Shown: positions 1 through 11,917, counted from the first letter of the stretch. The stretch is DNA of 64,000 bases from Tenrec ecaudatus (GCF_050624435.1 NC_134530.1:143570721-143634720); one strand, 5' to 3'. Program-made: numbers and translations. Notes: generated from the letters alone by a model not told the origin.

Positions 1-2196
1 CTGTGCTCCAATGTTCATTGTGGCACAGTTCACAATCGCAAGGAGTTGGAAACAACCCAAATTTCCATCAATAGGCGAATGGATTAAAAACTGTGGTACA
101 TACAATGGAGTACTACGCATCCCTAAAAAGCAGTGATGGATGCATGAAGCACATCGCCTGCCGCGTGGGAAGAACTGGTGGAAATTGTGCTAAGTGAAGT
201 CAAGCACAAAAGGACAAGTACAACATGAGTCTGCTGAGACACACTTAAAAAAAAAGCAAAAGGGGCATAGGGGAAAAGCTATTGTATACACACAATCCTG
301 GGGTGAGGTCCAGGCAGTATGGCCGGGGCCAGACCAAATCCAGGGATACATATGGTAGCCAACTAAAATGAAGGGGGAGGGGAAAAGGGGGGAAAAAAGA
401 CACGGGTAGTGGGGGAACAGGGCACTGACCCACCCAAGGGGAGGGTATTGTTTACATCTCCACAGGGAAAGAGGGGTTGGCCCCAATCCCAACTACATGG
501 ACAGCCCCCCTTCCCACAGAAGAATTGACTTCAGAGGACAGCACTGAAGCTACAGTGCAGGGAGAGGGACATGTCTGATCAGAGCACACGGGAGCAGATG
601 ACGGGAGAGGAAGCGAGACTGGAGCACATTCTGGCCCACCAAATCCTGAGGACCATATTCTGCTCAGAGTAGCCAAAGCACAGAGAGAACCATAGGGCTG
701 GCCCCACCAGGAGACACAACGTCCCTGGCTGACCCATACTGCTACGGGGGACAGCACTGGAGACACAATGTGGGAATTGTGCCCCATCTGACCCCACCAC
801 ACCGAGGTGAAACACTAAGGGTATGCAACAGAACAGCAAGGGGAGCAGAGCAATGAAGTCTCCAGGGAACACCAAAAATAGACCGTGGGGTCAGGGCATC
901 AGACTAGACCAGAAAACACTCCTAAAGGTCAAGAAACAGACCTGGAACTATTTACAGGCTTTTCTTTTTTGTTGTTTTCTTCTGTTGCTTTGTTTTGCTC
1001 TGTCTTGTTTTTGTGCGTACTATTATCTCTGCAGGTCTGTCTAGAGAAGATAGCTGGGATAAACAATCTGGAGGAGAAAACAATGGATTGACATTTCTAG
1101 GGAACATGGGAGAGGGAGGTTGTCAGGGGAAAGGAAGTGGGATTAACAAACCCAGGGACAAGGGAATAACAAGTGATCCAAAATCATTGGTGAGGAGAGT
1201 GTAGGAGGCCTGGTAGGGCTTGATCAAGGGCAATGTAATGGAGAGGAATCACTGAAACCTGAATGAAGGCTGAACATGATAGCAGGGCAGGAGGAAAGTA
1301 AAAGGAAACAGAGGAAAGAGCTAGGAGGCAAAGGGCATTTATAGAGGTCTAAATACAGGCATGTGCATATGTTTATATATGACGATGGAAAAATAGATCT
1401 ATGTGCAAATTTTTATAGGTTTAGTATTAAGGTAGGAGATGGACATTGGACCTCTACTGAGTTCTCAATGCAAGAATAGTTTGTTCTATTAAATTGGCAT
1501 TCCATGATGCTCACCTTCCCAACAGGATCACTGAAGATAAAGCAGGTGCATCAGCAAATGTGGTGAAGAAAGTTGATAGTGCCTGGCTATCAAAAGATAT
1601 AGCATCTGTGGTCTTAAAGGCTTGAGGGTAAACAAACGGCCATCTAGCTCAGAAGCAACAAAGCCCACATGGAAGAAGCACACCAGTCTGTGTGACCATG
1701 AGGTGTGGAAGGAATCAGGTATCAGGCATCAAAGAACAAAAAATCATGTCACTGTAAATAAGGGGGAGTGCAGAGTGGAGATGAAACATACAACTTGCTA
1801 CCTTACAAATCCAGCTAGACCACAGCACGTACACAGGTACAGGTAAGAGCTGGAAACACAGGGACTCCAGGACAGATAAGCCCCTCAGGACCAATATTGA
1901 GAGTAGCGATACCAGGAGGGGAAGGGGAAGGTGTGGGGAGAAAGGAGGAACCAATCACAATGATCTACATATAACCCCTTCCCTGGGGGTCGGACAACAG
2001 AAAAGTAGGTAAAGGGAGACGTCGGACAGTGTAAAATATGACAAAATAATAATAATCTATAAAATATCAAGGGGGAGGGAGGGAGGGAGAATGGGGGAGG
2101 GAGGAGAAAAATGAGCTGATACCAAGGACTCAAGTAGAAAGAAAATGTTTTGAGAAGAATGATGGCAACAAATGTACCAATGTGCTTGACACAATG
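1..2196 (+). mobile_element. L1 LINE 3' UTR, plus orientation
   Basis: Opens with the typical mammalian L1 3' segment (aaattgtgctaagtgaagtcaag near 181-205) and continues through a long lineage-specific 3' UTR shared with the copies at 5719-7937 and 34316-37238. Clipped by the window edge. No intact ORF2 is present. It ends abruptly at 2196, where an inverted fragment follows. Confidence 0.75.
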
Positions 2197-2500
2197 GCTG
2201 TCCTGAAGGGATTATCTGTCCTGGATTCCCTGTGTTTCCAGCTCTTATCTGGACCAATGTACATACTTTGGTCTAGCTAGATTTGTAAGGTAGAACTGGG
2301 GTCATGGTAGTGGCAGGGTGGAAGCATTAAAGAACTAGAGGAAAATTGTATGTTTCATCGGTGCTGTACTACACCCTGGCTGGCTCGTCTCCTCCCCTCG
2401 ACCCTTCTGTAAGCGGATGTCCAGTTGTCTACAGATGGGCTTTGGGTCTCCAGATGTTCTTTGATGCCTGATACCTGCTAACAACATTGTGGGTCTTTGT
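2197..2500 (-). mobile_element. L1 3' UTR fragment, inverted relative to the preceding one
   Basis: Same L1 3' UTR family in reverse orientation (ggattccctgtgtttccagc, aactagaggaaaattgtatg). It overlaps in content with about 1720-1900 of the preceding plus-strand piece, so the two form a large imperfect inverted repeat. Confidence 0.7.
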
Positions 2501-3104
2501 ACAGTCTTCCTTCTGCCGTGGTCACCACCAATTCAATAAATAGTGGTTAAATGAAGATGAGCCCTATACCTTAATGCCAGGGGTCAGGAAACACACCGCC
2601 AAGGACTAGTGTATGTCCTTGGCTGTTCCAACATGCGACTGTGACCTCACTCTCCTCCTCACCACAGCTGCCATCGGCTCCAAAAGCTTGCTTGCCTTGC
2701 ATTTTTGTCAAAATGCCCTGAACTTAAAGGCACTGACCAGAGGAAAACCATGCAGGAAAAAAATTAAGACATTAGAGTGGGGAGAAATAAAGATTTGAAT
2801 GTTAAATGTAAACAAGGCTTACAGAGGTGGGAGCCGGTGTAAGTAACAGCAAGCTGGCAGAAGAGGGTGTGCACAGGCAGAACAGATCCTAGGACTGAGA
2901 TCTATCAAAAGGGCAGCACCAACATAACCAAATGACACCAACTAGGCGAGCGCTGGGTATACAGCAGATGCCACCAAACCTGGTTAAAATCAGTAAGAAT
3001 TTTAGGACCAGGATAAACTCATGCTAAGGTTTGGATTGAGGAAAACAAAAATAGAGAGCAGGAAAAATGTCTCAAAAGACCTTTTAGCTATAGTCTCACC
3101 ACAT
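2501..3104. other. Intronic stretch without recognised features
   Basis: Moderate-GC intron sequence. I see no conserved exon, RNA gene or confident repeat. Confidence 0.5.
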
Positions 3105-3565
3105 GTGACAGTTACATGATCTCCTGTCAACTGGCAGGAAGGGTGGAGTCTAGCCTGTCAATCAGGTCGCAGCTTGATGACCTCACTTGGAGGCTCAATG
3201 GAAGTAAACAACTCACTAGAGGCCACACCCACTTTCTCTGCCTTCCCATTCCTGCTGCTGAGACACTGAGCGAGCTGGAGAAGACGGGTGGAGTGCATCA
3301 CTGAGATGCTTCCACTGCCACTGGGTCCACAGGACCTTATGCCCACTGGCCTGTGATCTTCCTGCATTCGGCATCACTGCGTGTGCCGAGTCTAAAGAGG
3401 AATTTATGGACCAGTATCAGACATATGGGCTAATATTGGACTTACGGACTTGATCTGGACTGGGCTGAGAAGTTTTCTCAATATAGATACCATTGTTCTT
3501 TCTCAGACACACAAGTGTCTATGAATGTTTCTCTGGTCAACCTGGACTGACACACCAGAGGACTC
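3105..3565 (+). mobile_element. Possible ancient ERVL-type LTR
   Basis: Begins tgtgacagttacatgat, contains cctgtcaatcagg and a late tail reading gtgtctatgaatgtttctct then gactgacacacc. This resembles the layout of old mammalian ERVL-type solo LTRs as I remember them. No target duplication was found. Family assignment is tentative. Confidence 0.4.
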
Positions 3566-4026
3566 TGTCCATTGGCATGACCGCGTTCACAAGAACCACT
3601 AAGTGCATCCTCAGAAGTCCGCAGGTGGCCGCCGGAGGCACACCCAGCAGCAGCAACACAGGGAGAAGCGAACCGGGAGCATGACGCAGAGACAGCGCTG
3701 CAAAGCACAGCCTCCGCTAAGAGACGTTTGAAAAGGCGGGCAGAGCAGAACAGAGGGCTCCTCGAGGCAGGCCACGGTGGCGGAGGCACTCTGCAAACCC
3801 CCTAGTTGTAGCGCAGCAGCACGGCGGCTCACTTCCGTGAAGAAGCGCGCCGGGTCAGCAATTACTCAGAAGACGAGGCCCTAAGGGGCAGGGAAGGACA
3901 GGACCGGACGGGGAACAGAACACCAGGGCAGCGAACGTAGACACATATGGTAACTAGGAACAGCCAGTATAGAAAATGCCCAATGGGAACCTATCTAGAC
4001 ACTTGAACTTCGGCCGAGGGCCCAGA
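3566..4026. other. CpG-rich stretch of unknown identity
   Basis: About 3600-3930 is richer in CG dinucleotides than its surroundings (gtccgcaggtggccgccgg, gaagcgcgccgggtc) and is not explained by any repeat I recognise. It could be the 5' region of a mobile element or an intronic regulatory element. Confidence 0.3.
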
Positions 4027-4040
4027 AAATGCTATTCTTT

Positions 4041-5454
4041 TAGGTTTGTTTTTTAATCATTTTGTTGGGGGTTCATTCAACTCTTGTCACAATCCATGCA
4101 TATATCAACTGTGTAAAGCACATTTGTATATACATTGCCCTCATCGTTCTCAAAACATCCACTCTCCACCCAAGCCCCTGGCATCAGCTCCTCATTTTTC
4201 CCCTCCCTCCCCACTTCCCTCTCCCTCATGAACCCTTGATAATTTACAAATTATTATTTTGTCCTATCTTGTTCTGTCTGTCTCCCTTCACCAACTTTTC
4301 TGTTGTCTGTCCCCCAGGGAGGAGGTTATATGTAGATCCTTGTAATCGGCTCCCCCTTTCCAACTCACCCTCCCAGTATCGCCACTCATACCACTGGTCC
4401 TGAAGGGATCATCCACCATGGTGTGGGATACAGAAGGATTTCTCCCAAGCTCTCTCCCCCAAATATATGCCAGACAGCTGCTTGGGAATGTCTATACTTG
4501 GAGGTCATCAGAAGTAGGTCAGGGGTTATTCTCCCTGAGAGCTATCAGCCATCTAGAGCAAGTAGTCACCACTGTTTATCCCACAACAAATAGGGGTCAC
4601 TCCCTTCTGATAAGGATAGTAGTTGTCTGTTTCCTTGTAGGAGACCCCAGAAAGGTCAAACCTGCCCAAGGATGATCAAGGTTAGGTCGCCATCTTAAAT
4701 CTAGGGTCCACCCATCTTGTCACATGTATAACCCCAATCCCTCCCCTTCCTATTGCCTGTATTTCCCTAGACCACCCCTTCCCATTACTGTATTACCTAT
4801 AGTACAGCCCCTTCCTGTGACGTATGTCCTCACCTGTAATTAGGGGGCTTGCATGTCCCCAGAGAATATAAAAGGGGCCGGGGCGACCATTAAACTCTCT
4901 CTCTCTCCCTCCACGTGGACCATGGAGTGGAGCAGAGGTGAGCATGCTACCATGAATCGTGTCTGACTCCATTTATTTCAATACTTCTCTTCTATCTCTC
5001 ATGCTCTCTATGACTTTACTATGATCTTTACTTATTATCGCTGTACAATTAGACCTACCGGACCCGTAATGATGTGTTAGGGGCTGGCTTCCCCTGACAC
5101 CATGGATTCCCTGTGTTTCCGGTTCCTATCTGTACCAGTGTACATCCTCTGGTCTAGCCAGATTTGTAAGGTAGAACTGGGATCATGATAGTGGGGGAGG
5201 AGGAAGCATTTAGGAACTAGAGGAAAGTTGTATGTTTCATCGTTGCTACGTCGCACCCTGACTGGGTCGTCTCCCCAAGACCCTTCCATAAGGGGATGTC
5301 CAGTGGCCTACAAATGGGCTTTGGGTCTCCACTTCGCACTCGCCACCCCCCCCCCCATTCACAATATGATTTTTTGTTCTGGGTGTTTGATGCCTGATAC
5401 CTGATCCCTTCGGCACCTCGTGATCACGCAGGCTGGTGTGCTTCTTCCATGAAT
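4041..5454 (-). mobile_element. L1 3' UTR insertion, minus strand, split by a solo LTR
   Basis: Reads from the minus-strand poly(A) end (ttttttaatcattttgttgg) through the L1 3' UTR to about 5454. It is flanked by a target-site duplication, aaatgctattcttt at 4027-4040 and aaatgctattttt at 5455-5467. Positions 4422-5099 belong to a later LTR insertion, so only about 735 bases are L1. Confidence 0.85.
4422..5099 (+). mobile_element. Solo LTR (class II-like) nested in L1
   Basis: 678 bases beginning tgtgggata and ending cccctgaca (TG...CA), bounded by a perfect six-base duplication, ccatgg at 4416-4421 and 5100-5105. It has a TATA box (tataaaa, 4867-4873) and attaaa about 20 bases later followed by a CT run, which fits U3-R-U5 order on the plus strand. 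Six-base duplications are typical of class II (ERVK-like) elements. No internal viral sequence remains, so this is an LTR-LTR recombination product. Confidence 0.8.
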
Positions 5455-5718
5455 AAATGCTATTTTTAAAACAAACAAAAGCCCCGTTAGGATCAGCAGG
5501 TCCATTGGAAAGATCCAAAGTGAAGACGAAGCCACAGAGTCACTTACTCAGAAAGGAATGGGCTCCAGTGGGAACAGGCAGCCAACAGGCAACTTACGGT
5601 TCAAATGTTCTAATCAAGGCAAAGAGAGACGGGTAAAAGAAATATGAGCCGAGGATAAAGCTCTGTAGGTATAAAAAAACTGAAAAGCAAGAGTTATCCT
5701 CTTAAGAAGAAAAGACCC

Positions 5719-7937
5719 CATGGCTGGCCCTACTATGAGACATGATGCCCCTCAGTGACTAAGGGCGATACAGGGGACAGCACCGGAGACACAGTGTGGG
5801 AATTGCACCTGACCTGATCCCACCACACCGAGGCAAATCACTGGGGGAGTGCAGCGGAACAGCAAGGGAATGGAGTGGCAAGGTCCCCAGGGAATGCTGA
5901 AAGTGGACTTTGGGGCCAGGGCGTGGTGCCCCAACAGACTGGACTGGGAAACGCTCCTAAGGGCCAGCAAACGATCCCTGAACTAACTACAAGCTTTTCT
6001 CTTGTGAACTGTTTTGTTCTGTTCTTTTTCAGTGGTTTGTTTTGGTTGTTTTGTTGTCTGGTTGTATACTGTTGCTTTGTGTTCCTCTGTCTAGTTTTCG
6101 TGCATGTTAGTGACTCCACAGGTCTGTCTGAATAGGACAGGCTGGATGAACTATCTGGATGAAAAACAACGGGACCGACAGTTCCGGGGGGACTTGGGGT
6201 GGGGGGGTAGGGGGGGTAAGGAAGTGGTGTTAACAAACCCAGGGACAAGGGAAAAACATGGGACCCCAAATGGTAGAGAAGGGGGAGTGGCAGGCCTGGT
6301 GGGAAATGATCAAGGGTAAGGTTGCTTAGAGAAGAGGTATACTCTAGCCCAGGTGGCGATGAAGCATGGTAGTAGGGCAGGAGGAAGGTCAAGGGAGATG
6401 GAGGAAAGAGCTAGGAGTCAAAGGGCATTCATGGAGGTCTAGACAAAGACATGTACATGCAAATATATATAGGAGGATGGGGAAATAGATCTATGTGTCT
6501 ATATTTATAGGTCAAGTATTAAGGTGGCGGAAGGACCTTGGGCCTCTACTCAAACACTCCCTCAATGCATGAATACCTTCTTTTATTAAATTGGAACTCT
6601 ATGATGCTCACTCTCCCAACACAACGGCTGGAGCCAAAGTGGGTGAACAAGTAAATGTGGTGAAGAAAGCTGATGGTGCCCGGCTATCAAAAGAGATAGT
6701 GACTGGGGTCTTAAAGGCTTGAAGATAAACAAGCGGCCATCTAGCTCAGAAGCAACAAAGTCCACATGGAAGAACACACCAGCCTGTGTGATCGAGTGGT
6801 CCCAAAGGGATCAGTTACCAGGCATCAAAGAACAAAAAATCATATCATTGACTGCACACCTCCATAATAGGATCGCTGAAGACAAATGGGTGCATAAGCA
6901 AATGTGGTGAAGAAAGCTGATGGTGCCCGGCTATCAAAAGAGATAGTGTCTGGGGTCTTAAAGGCTTGAAGGTGAACAAGCGGCCATCTAGCTCAGAAGC
7001 AAATAAGCCCACATGGAAGAAGCACACCGGCCAGTGCGATCACGAGGTGCCCAAGGGACCAGGTATAAGGCATCATGCAAAAAAAAAAGATATAAGTGTG
7101 TATATGTATGTGTATATATGTATATATGTATGTGTATATATGTATATATATATCATATTAAATGAAGGGGGAAGCGCAGAGTGGAGACCCAAGGCCCAAG
7201 TGTCGGCCAATGGAGATCCCCTCATAGAGGGGTTTAGGAGAGGAGATGGGTTAATTAGGGTGTGAGGTAGTATCGATGAAGAACACAGCTTTCCCCCAGA
7301 TCCTGGATGCTTCCTCCCCCCAACTACCATGATCCGAATTCTACCTTGCAGGGCTGGATAGGACAGAGGCTGTACACTGGTACATATGAGGGTTGGAGGT
7401 ACAGGGAATCCAGGGTGGATGATACCTTCAGGACCAAGGGTGTGAGGGACGATGCTGGGAGAGTGGAGGGTGAGTGGGTTGGAAAGGGGGAACTGATTAC
7501 AAGGATCCACATGTGACCTCTTCCCTGGGAGAGGGACAGCAGAGAAGGGGGGAAGGGAGACTCCGGATAGGGCAAGATATGACAAAATAACGAGGTATAA
7601 ATTACCAAGGGCATATGAGGGAGGGGGGAATGGGGAAGGAGGGGGGGGGAAAGAGGACCTGATGCAAGGGGCTTAAGTGGAGAGCAAATGCCTTGAGAAT
7701 GATTGGGGCAGGGAATGTATGGATGTGCTTTATACAATTGATGTATGTATATGTATGGATTGTGGTAAAAGTTGTTTGAGTCCCTAATAAAATGTAAAAG
7801 AAGAAAAGAGAAAAAAATGATTAGGGCAAAGACTGTACAGATGTGCTTTATACAATTGATGTATGTATATGTATGAACTGTGAAAAGAATTGTATCAGCC
7901 CCAATAAATTGTTAAAATAAAAAAATTTTAAAAAAAA
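5719..7937 (+). mobile_element. L1 3' end insertion, 5'-truncated, plus strand
   Basis: About 2.2 kb of L1 3' UTR ending in aataaattgttaaaat and an A-rich tail. Flanked by a 15-base target-site duplication, aagaagaaaagaccc at 5704-5718 and 7938-7952. It contains a tandem duplication of about 247 bases (from about 6617) and a duplicated 3' terminus (about 7690-7800 and 7815-7925). No coding frame of L1 is present. Confidence 0.85.
7088..7155 (+). repeat. TATG/TA-rich microsatellite inside L1
   Basis: Imperfect run of tgtatatg units directly after an internal A-run of the L1 3' UTR copy. Confidence 0.8.
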
Positions 7938-7952
7938 AAGAAGAAAAGACCC

Positions 7953-8369
7953 AGTTCTCCTACATAGCATTGCCAATGACTATGCTAGGATTGTAAAATA
8001 ATGACCCACATAAAACATTAGGGAGTCCAGCCGACATACAGGAGAAGGGAATGCCTACCTCAAGTACTAGGCTAAACCAAACAAAAGTGAGTACTTAGTT
8101 GTACACAAAACCACTGAAATAAGGGGTGAGGGTGGCGGAAGCATGGTTTATTTCTGGTATACCACAGCCATGCCGCTGCGACGTCACTTAAGACGCAGGT
8201 CACGGAGCATGCAGAGAGCACGGCCTGGCCAGCATGCACTGCTGGAGGAGTCGGTCACATGTCGGATGAGAAGCAGACCACCAAGAAGGGTATCATATAT
8301 CATGTCAATATGCGATTTGTGTGATTAACAATCCAGAAGCCAGAGAGAGGCTGCAGAGCAAACAGTAAT
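7953..8369. other. Intronic stretch without recognised features
   Basis: Between the L1 and the first AfroSINE. No exon, RNA gene or repeat that I can name. Confidence 0.5.
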
Positions 8370-8548
8370 TGAGATGGCTTGTGGGCTACTAACCACCAGG
8401 TCAGTGGTTCAAAGCACCAGTCAGTCTACAGGAGGAAGTAAGGCTGACGGCTTCCCTAAAGATGGACACTCTCAGGAACCCTGCCTGCACATGGATGCTC
8501 TGGGTCCATGCAGATTCCACGATGGTGGATTTGGTTTCGAAAACCGCA
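8370..8548 (+). mobile_element. AfroSINE
   Basis: tRNA-derived head (gggctactaaccaccaggtc, then agtggttcaaag) followed by a diverged body. Box B-like gttcaaa is retained. Confidence 0.75.
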
Positions 8549-8579
8549 CTCTAGGGTAGGAAGCTCAGAAGCCAAGCTG

Positions 8580-8794
8580 TTCTAGACCAGTGGTTCTCAA
8601 CCTTGCTCATGCCGCGACCCTTTCATACAGTTCCTCATGTTGCGGTGCCAACCCCCCGCCCCAACCATAACATTATTTTCACTGCTACTTCTAGACTGTC
8701 ATTTTGCTACTGTTATGAAGCGGGTGACCCCTGTGAAAGGGATGTTCAACCCCCAAAAGGGTCGCAACCCACAGGCCGAGAACCACTTCTGGAC
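8580..8794 (+). mobile_element. SPIN hAT transposon, non-autonomous
   Basis: About 200 bases with terminal inverted repeats (cagtggttctcaacctt ... gagaaccact) and SPIN body motifs (catgccgcgaccctttcata, gaaaggga). Flanks ttctagac on the left and ttctggac on the right fit the eight-base NTCTAGAN target reported for SPIN. Non-coding, mobilised in trans. Confidence 0.9.
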
Positions 8795-8904
8795 GATACA
8801 ATGTCAGCTTGATTCTATCTGTAGAAAAGCAGGAAACTATTGCTACTTGAAGAGAGATTTATTAATCCCCAGTATGTAGTGGCCGTCCTCCTGTACTCCC
8901 CAAA

Positions 8905-9095
8905 CCTCAAACCCATCCACACCACGTCAAGACCCATAGGCCCCTAGAAGGCAGAGCACAACTGCCCCAAAGGTTTTCAAGGCTGTAAATCGTGATGCAA
9001 GCAGATTGCCACACCTTTCTTCCAGCGAACGGCCGTGGTTTGAAACACCAACCTTTTTGGTTAGCTTTAACTACTGCACCACCCGGGCTCTTGCG
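8905..9095 (-). mobile_element. AfroSINE, minus strand
   Basis: Reverse orientation: catccacaccacgtcaagac (tail side), then caaggctgtaaatc, then ggtttgaaacaccaac and a terminal accacccgggctct (head side). Confidence 0.8.
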
Positions 9096-9129
9096 CTCCA
9101 CACAGGAAGCAAACCGTCTGCTTCGAAAC

Positions 9130-9225
9130 CCCAGAAGGCTCTTGGTGATGCAGTGGTGAAGTACTCACTGTTGAGCACAGTCAGGGATTCAAGCCTACCA
9201 GGCTCAGGTGGAGGTGTGAAACTTC
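9130..9225 (+). mobile_element. AfroSINE fragment, plus strand
   Basis: Head portion only (gctcttggtgatgcagtggt, gggattcaagcctacc). The body is missing or diverged. Confidence 0.5.
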
Positions 9226-10504
9226 CTTCACACAGGACCAGCTAACACACGTTTCTTTGCCAGGTTAGCCCATCGGCCATGCCCCTCTGAGCCATGCACT
9301 GTAAGGCTGGCCTCTGCGCCACCAGGAAGAGACTGCAGGAAACGTTCTCAGCTGAACACCGGCGTTGCCAAAAGCTTATGCCTTTTCCAAATTCCTTAAC
9401 CCACCTCTGGTCATCCCTGTGCGGATCAGAGGTGGGAAGCTACGTGCTTCACAATTCCTTTTTGCTTTCTGATTTCCAAGGGGAAATAGAAGGCCTCAGA
9501 GTGGATACCTTTATTTCCACGATAGAGATGACAGCGATCCAGTTCAATAATTCAATCTGCCGAGACCATGCTCAGCAGGCCACACAGCGTCCTCTCCGGC
9601 ACATTCCTCACGCCTGCTCTCCTGTGTCCAGCCGGCCATGGCTTCCAAGACCAGGTGTGCGGCCCACTGCCACCCACCGCTCCAGCACAATGCACCAACG
9701 CTTGGAATGCCAAGTGCACAGAGCTGCAGGAACTTGGCTCTAACGAATCTTAACAAAGACATCTCCTTCCCACAGCTCCCCAGTACTTGAGAGCACACCG
9801 CCCCCCTCCGTGTCCCTAGGAGATGAGTTCAAAAGACTCACGTGGCCTGCTTAGGATTAGAACAGAATCATTTTCATCACCCGCTTGCCTAAAATAAGCT
9901 GGTGAATACCGGCTCCTTTATTTCATTAAGGACGGTGGGAACACATTGTCAGGAGAGGCCAGTCCCAGTCTGGTCAAGTGGAGGGCAGTCACAAAGAGGA
10001 GCACCCTCAAGGAGACGGCTGACACTGCAGCTGCAACAGTGGGCTCAGGCCTGGGCACTTGTACGGATGGGGCAGGGCGGGGCGGTGGTGCTCCCTGCGG
10101 GCCACCAACCTACTACAGCACAATGAACACTTTCAGCACAGCTATCTTGGGAAGAGTAAGACCAACACGCAAAACAAACAGTTATCTATAAAATATCTGT
10201 GTGTGGAATAGACATAGGTCCTCCAGCTCTCCCCCCTTTTCTTTTAGCAGCGTGCCTCTGACACGGGAATAAACACGGCATCGAGGAACGAAACCGTATC
10301 CAGGAGTGGACTGAGGTTTCCTGTAGTGTGTGATCAAGTTAGCTTTTAAATCGGCAGTTTAAAGGGGGGGGGGGGGATTTAATAAAGCATTGGAACCACA
10401 TGCTATTTAGAAAAAAATTAAAATTTGACTTCTAACTCCTTTCTTACTCCCACCATAGGCAAAGATCTAAATACAAAGCTAAATTATAAAAATACTAAAA
10501 AGCT
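9226..10504. other. Intronic stretch without recognised features
   Basis: Unique-looking intron, with a poly(G) run at about 10363-10376. Several open frames on both strands show no family similarity I recognise. Confidence 0.5.
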
Positions 10505-10688
10505 CAAATTCAATGGTATGGAGTTGATTCTGGCTCACAGCAACCCCATAAACAGAGTAGTACTGGCCCTGGGTGTTTCCAAGACTGTGAATCTTCATGG
10601 AAGTAGAAAGCCTCATCTTTCTCCTATGGAGTGGCTGGTGGTTTTGAACTGCTGATTCTGTGGTTAGCAACCCCACTATGCCACCAGT
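10505..10688 (-). mobile_element. AfroSINE, minus strand
   Basis: Nearly full: ggagttgattctggctcaca, tttccaagactgtgaatctt, gtggttttgaactgctgatt, and ccccactatgccaccag at the head. Confidence 0.85.
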
Positions 10689-11289
10689 GAGTATTTTAGA
10701 ATTAAAAGACTTTTACAAAGAATTGAAAAAATAAGAATCCATCGTATAAAACAGCCATTACTTTGACTATATAAAAAATGCTTAAATAGCAAAGCACCAA
10801 AAAGAAAACTGAGATAAAAATAATTTTTAAAAAACTGGAAATTATAAGTTGATACAGAAAAGGTTTTCAAATCAATAACAAAGACAAAATTCTCGAAAAG
10901 AAACAAGAGAGGAGAGTGCTATAGATTGAGTCTGCTCCCCAAACATGTGCTGGACTCCTGACCTCTGCTATCTGTGGATGGAATCCCATTTGGGTATAGG
11001 GATTCTCTTATGCTGGCGGTGGCTACTGCTCATTTCCTTATGCTGAAGTGAGACTATAGCAGTATGTGGTGTTTCTTAAACCAGTCACTTTCTAGATATG
11101 AAAAAAGCAGATTAAACACAGAAGCCAACAAGCCCAAACAAAAGGCTGAAAAGGGACAGGGACCTCCCCCAGGGCCGACAGAGCAGCAGCCTTCCCCCAG
11201 AGCTGGTGCCCTGCGCCGGGACTTCCAGCTTCCTCCGTGAACACGTCTACTTGTGAAAGCCACCTGTACTCAAAGTACTTCTGCTACAG
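10689..11289. other. Intronic stretch without recognised features
   Basis: AT-rich first half, more GC-rich second half. Nothing assignable. Confidence 0.45.
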
Positions 11290-11485
11290 CGTGTACACTG
11301 GATAACGGAGGCAGGGGACCAGAACTCTCACGGGGACCCTGCAGGGCAGGGCAGAACGGCTTGTGACGCTGCACGAAGGCAGAAGCCTCGTTCTCGCCCG
11401 GAGCACCAGATGGTTTAAACTCCTGACTGCGTGGTTCACAGCCCAAGGCACAGCCTCCACGCCACCAGGGTGCCTTGGGAAGGTA
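11290..11485 (-). mobile_element. AfroSINE, minus strand, diverged
   Basis: Internal cagggcagaacggcttgtga, then tttaaactcctgactgcgtg and ccacgccaccagggt at the head end. Confidence 0.6.
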
Positions 11486-11865
11486 GGGACGAACAAGGAA
11501 CCCACAGAAGAACAAAAAGATGGCCAGTCAACATATAAAAAGCTGCTCAGTCTCCTATTGAGCCCAGAAAAACGATCTGATGAAAGGGTTCACCTTTCAC
11601 ACCAGTGAAGACCGGTGGAAGGATCCACGGGGAAACTTTCCTGGAGGCATGGCAACGCGGTGATGGGACTGGGACCTGAAAGCAGCTAGTTCACCTGTCA
11701 TCCCTGAAACCGCAGCCCAGCCCCACGAGGGGACCCTGCGCCTGGATCTCGTGGGCGGGAGGGGAAGTGTGGTTACATGAATGCTAAAAGAGAATGCCAG
11801 CTGCCCTGAAAGTGTGTGGTGACATCGTGAGATGCTCACCACATGTACGCATGAAGCGAGCGAGA

Positions 11866-11917
<52 letters not shown>

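Noticed and set aside
5838-6392. 184-codon minus-strand frame
   Set aside because: Lies wholly within the L1 3' UTR on the antisense strand and is Pro/Leu/Ser-rich because of base composition.
7073-7585. 170-codon minus-strand frame
   Set aside because: Antisense of L1 3' UTR, and its end translates the TATG microsatellite.
11867-11912. CA repeat as a Z-DNA regulatory element
   Set aside because: An ordinary polymorphic microsatellite; no further signal.
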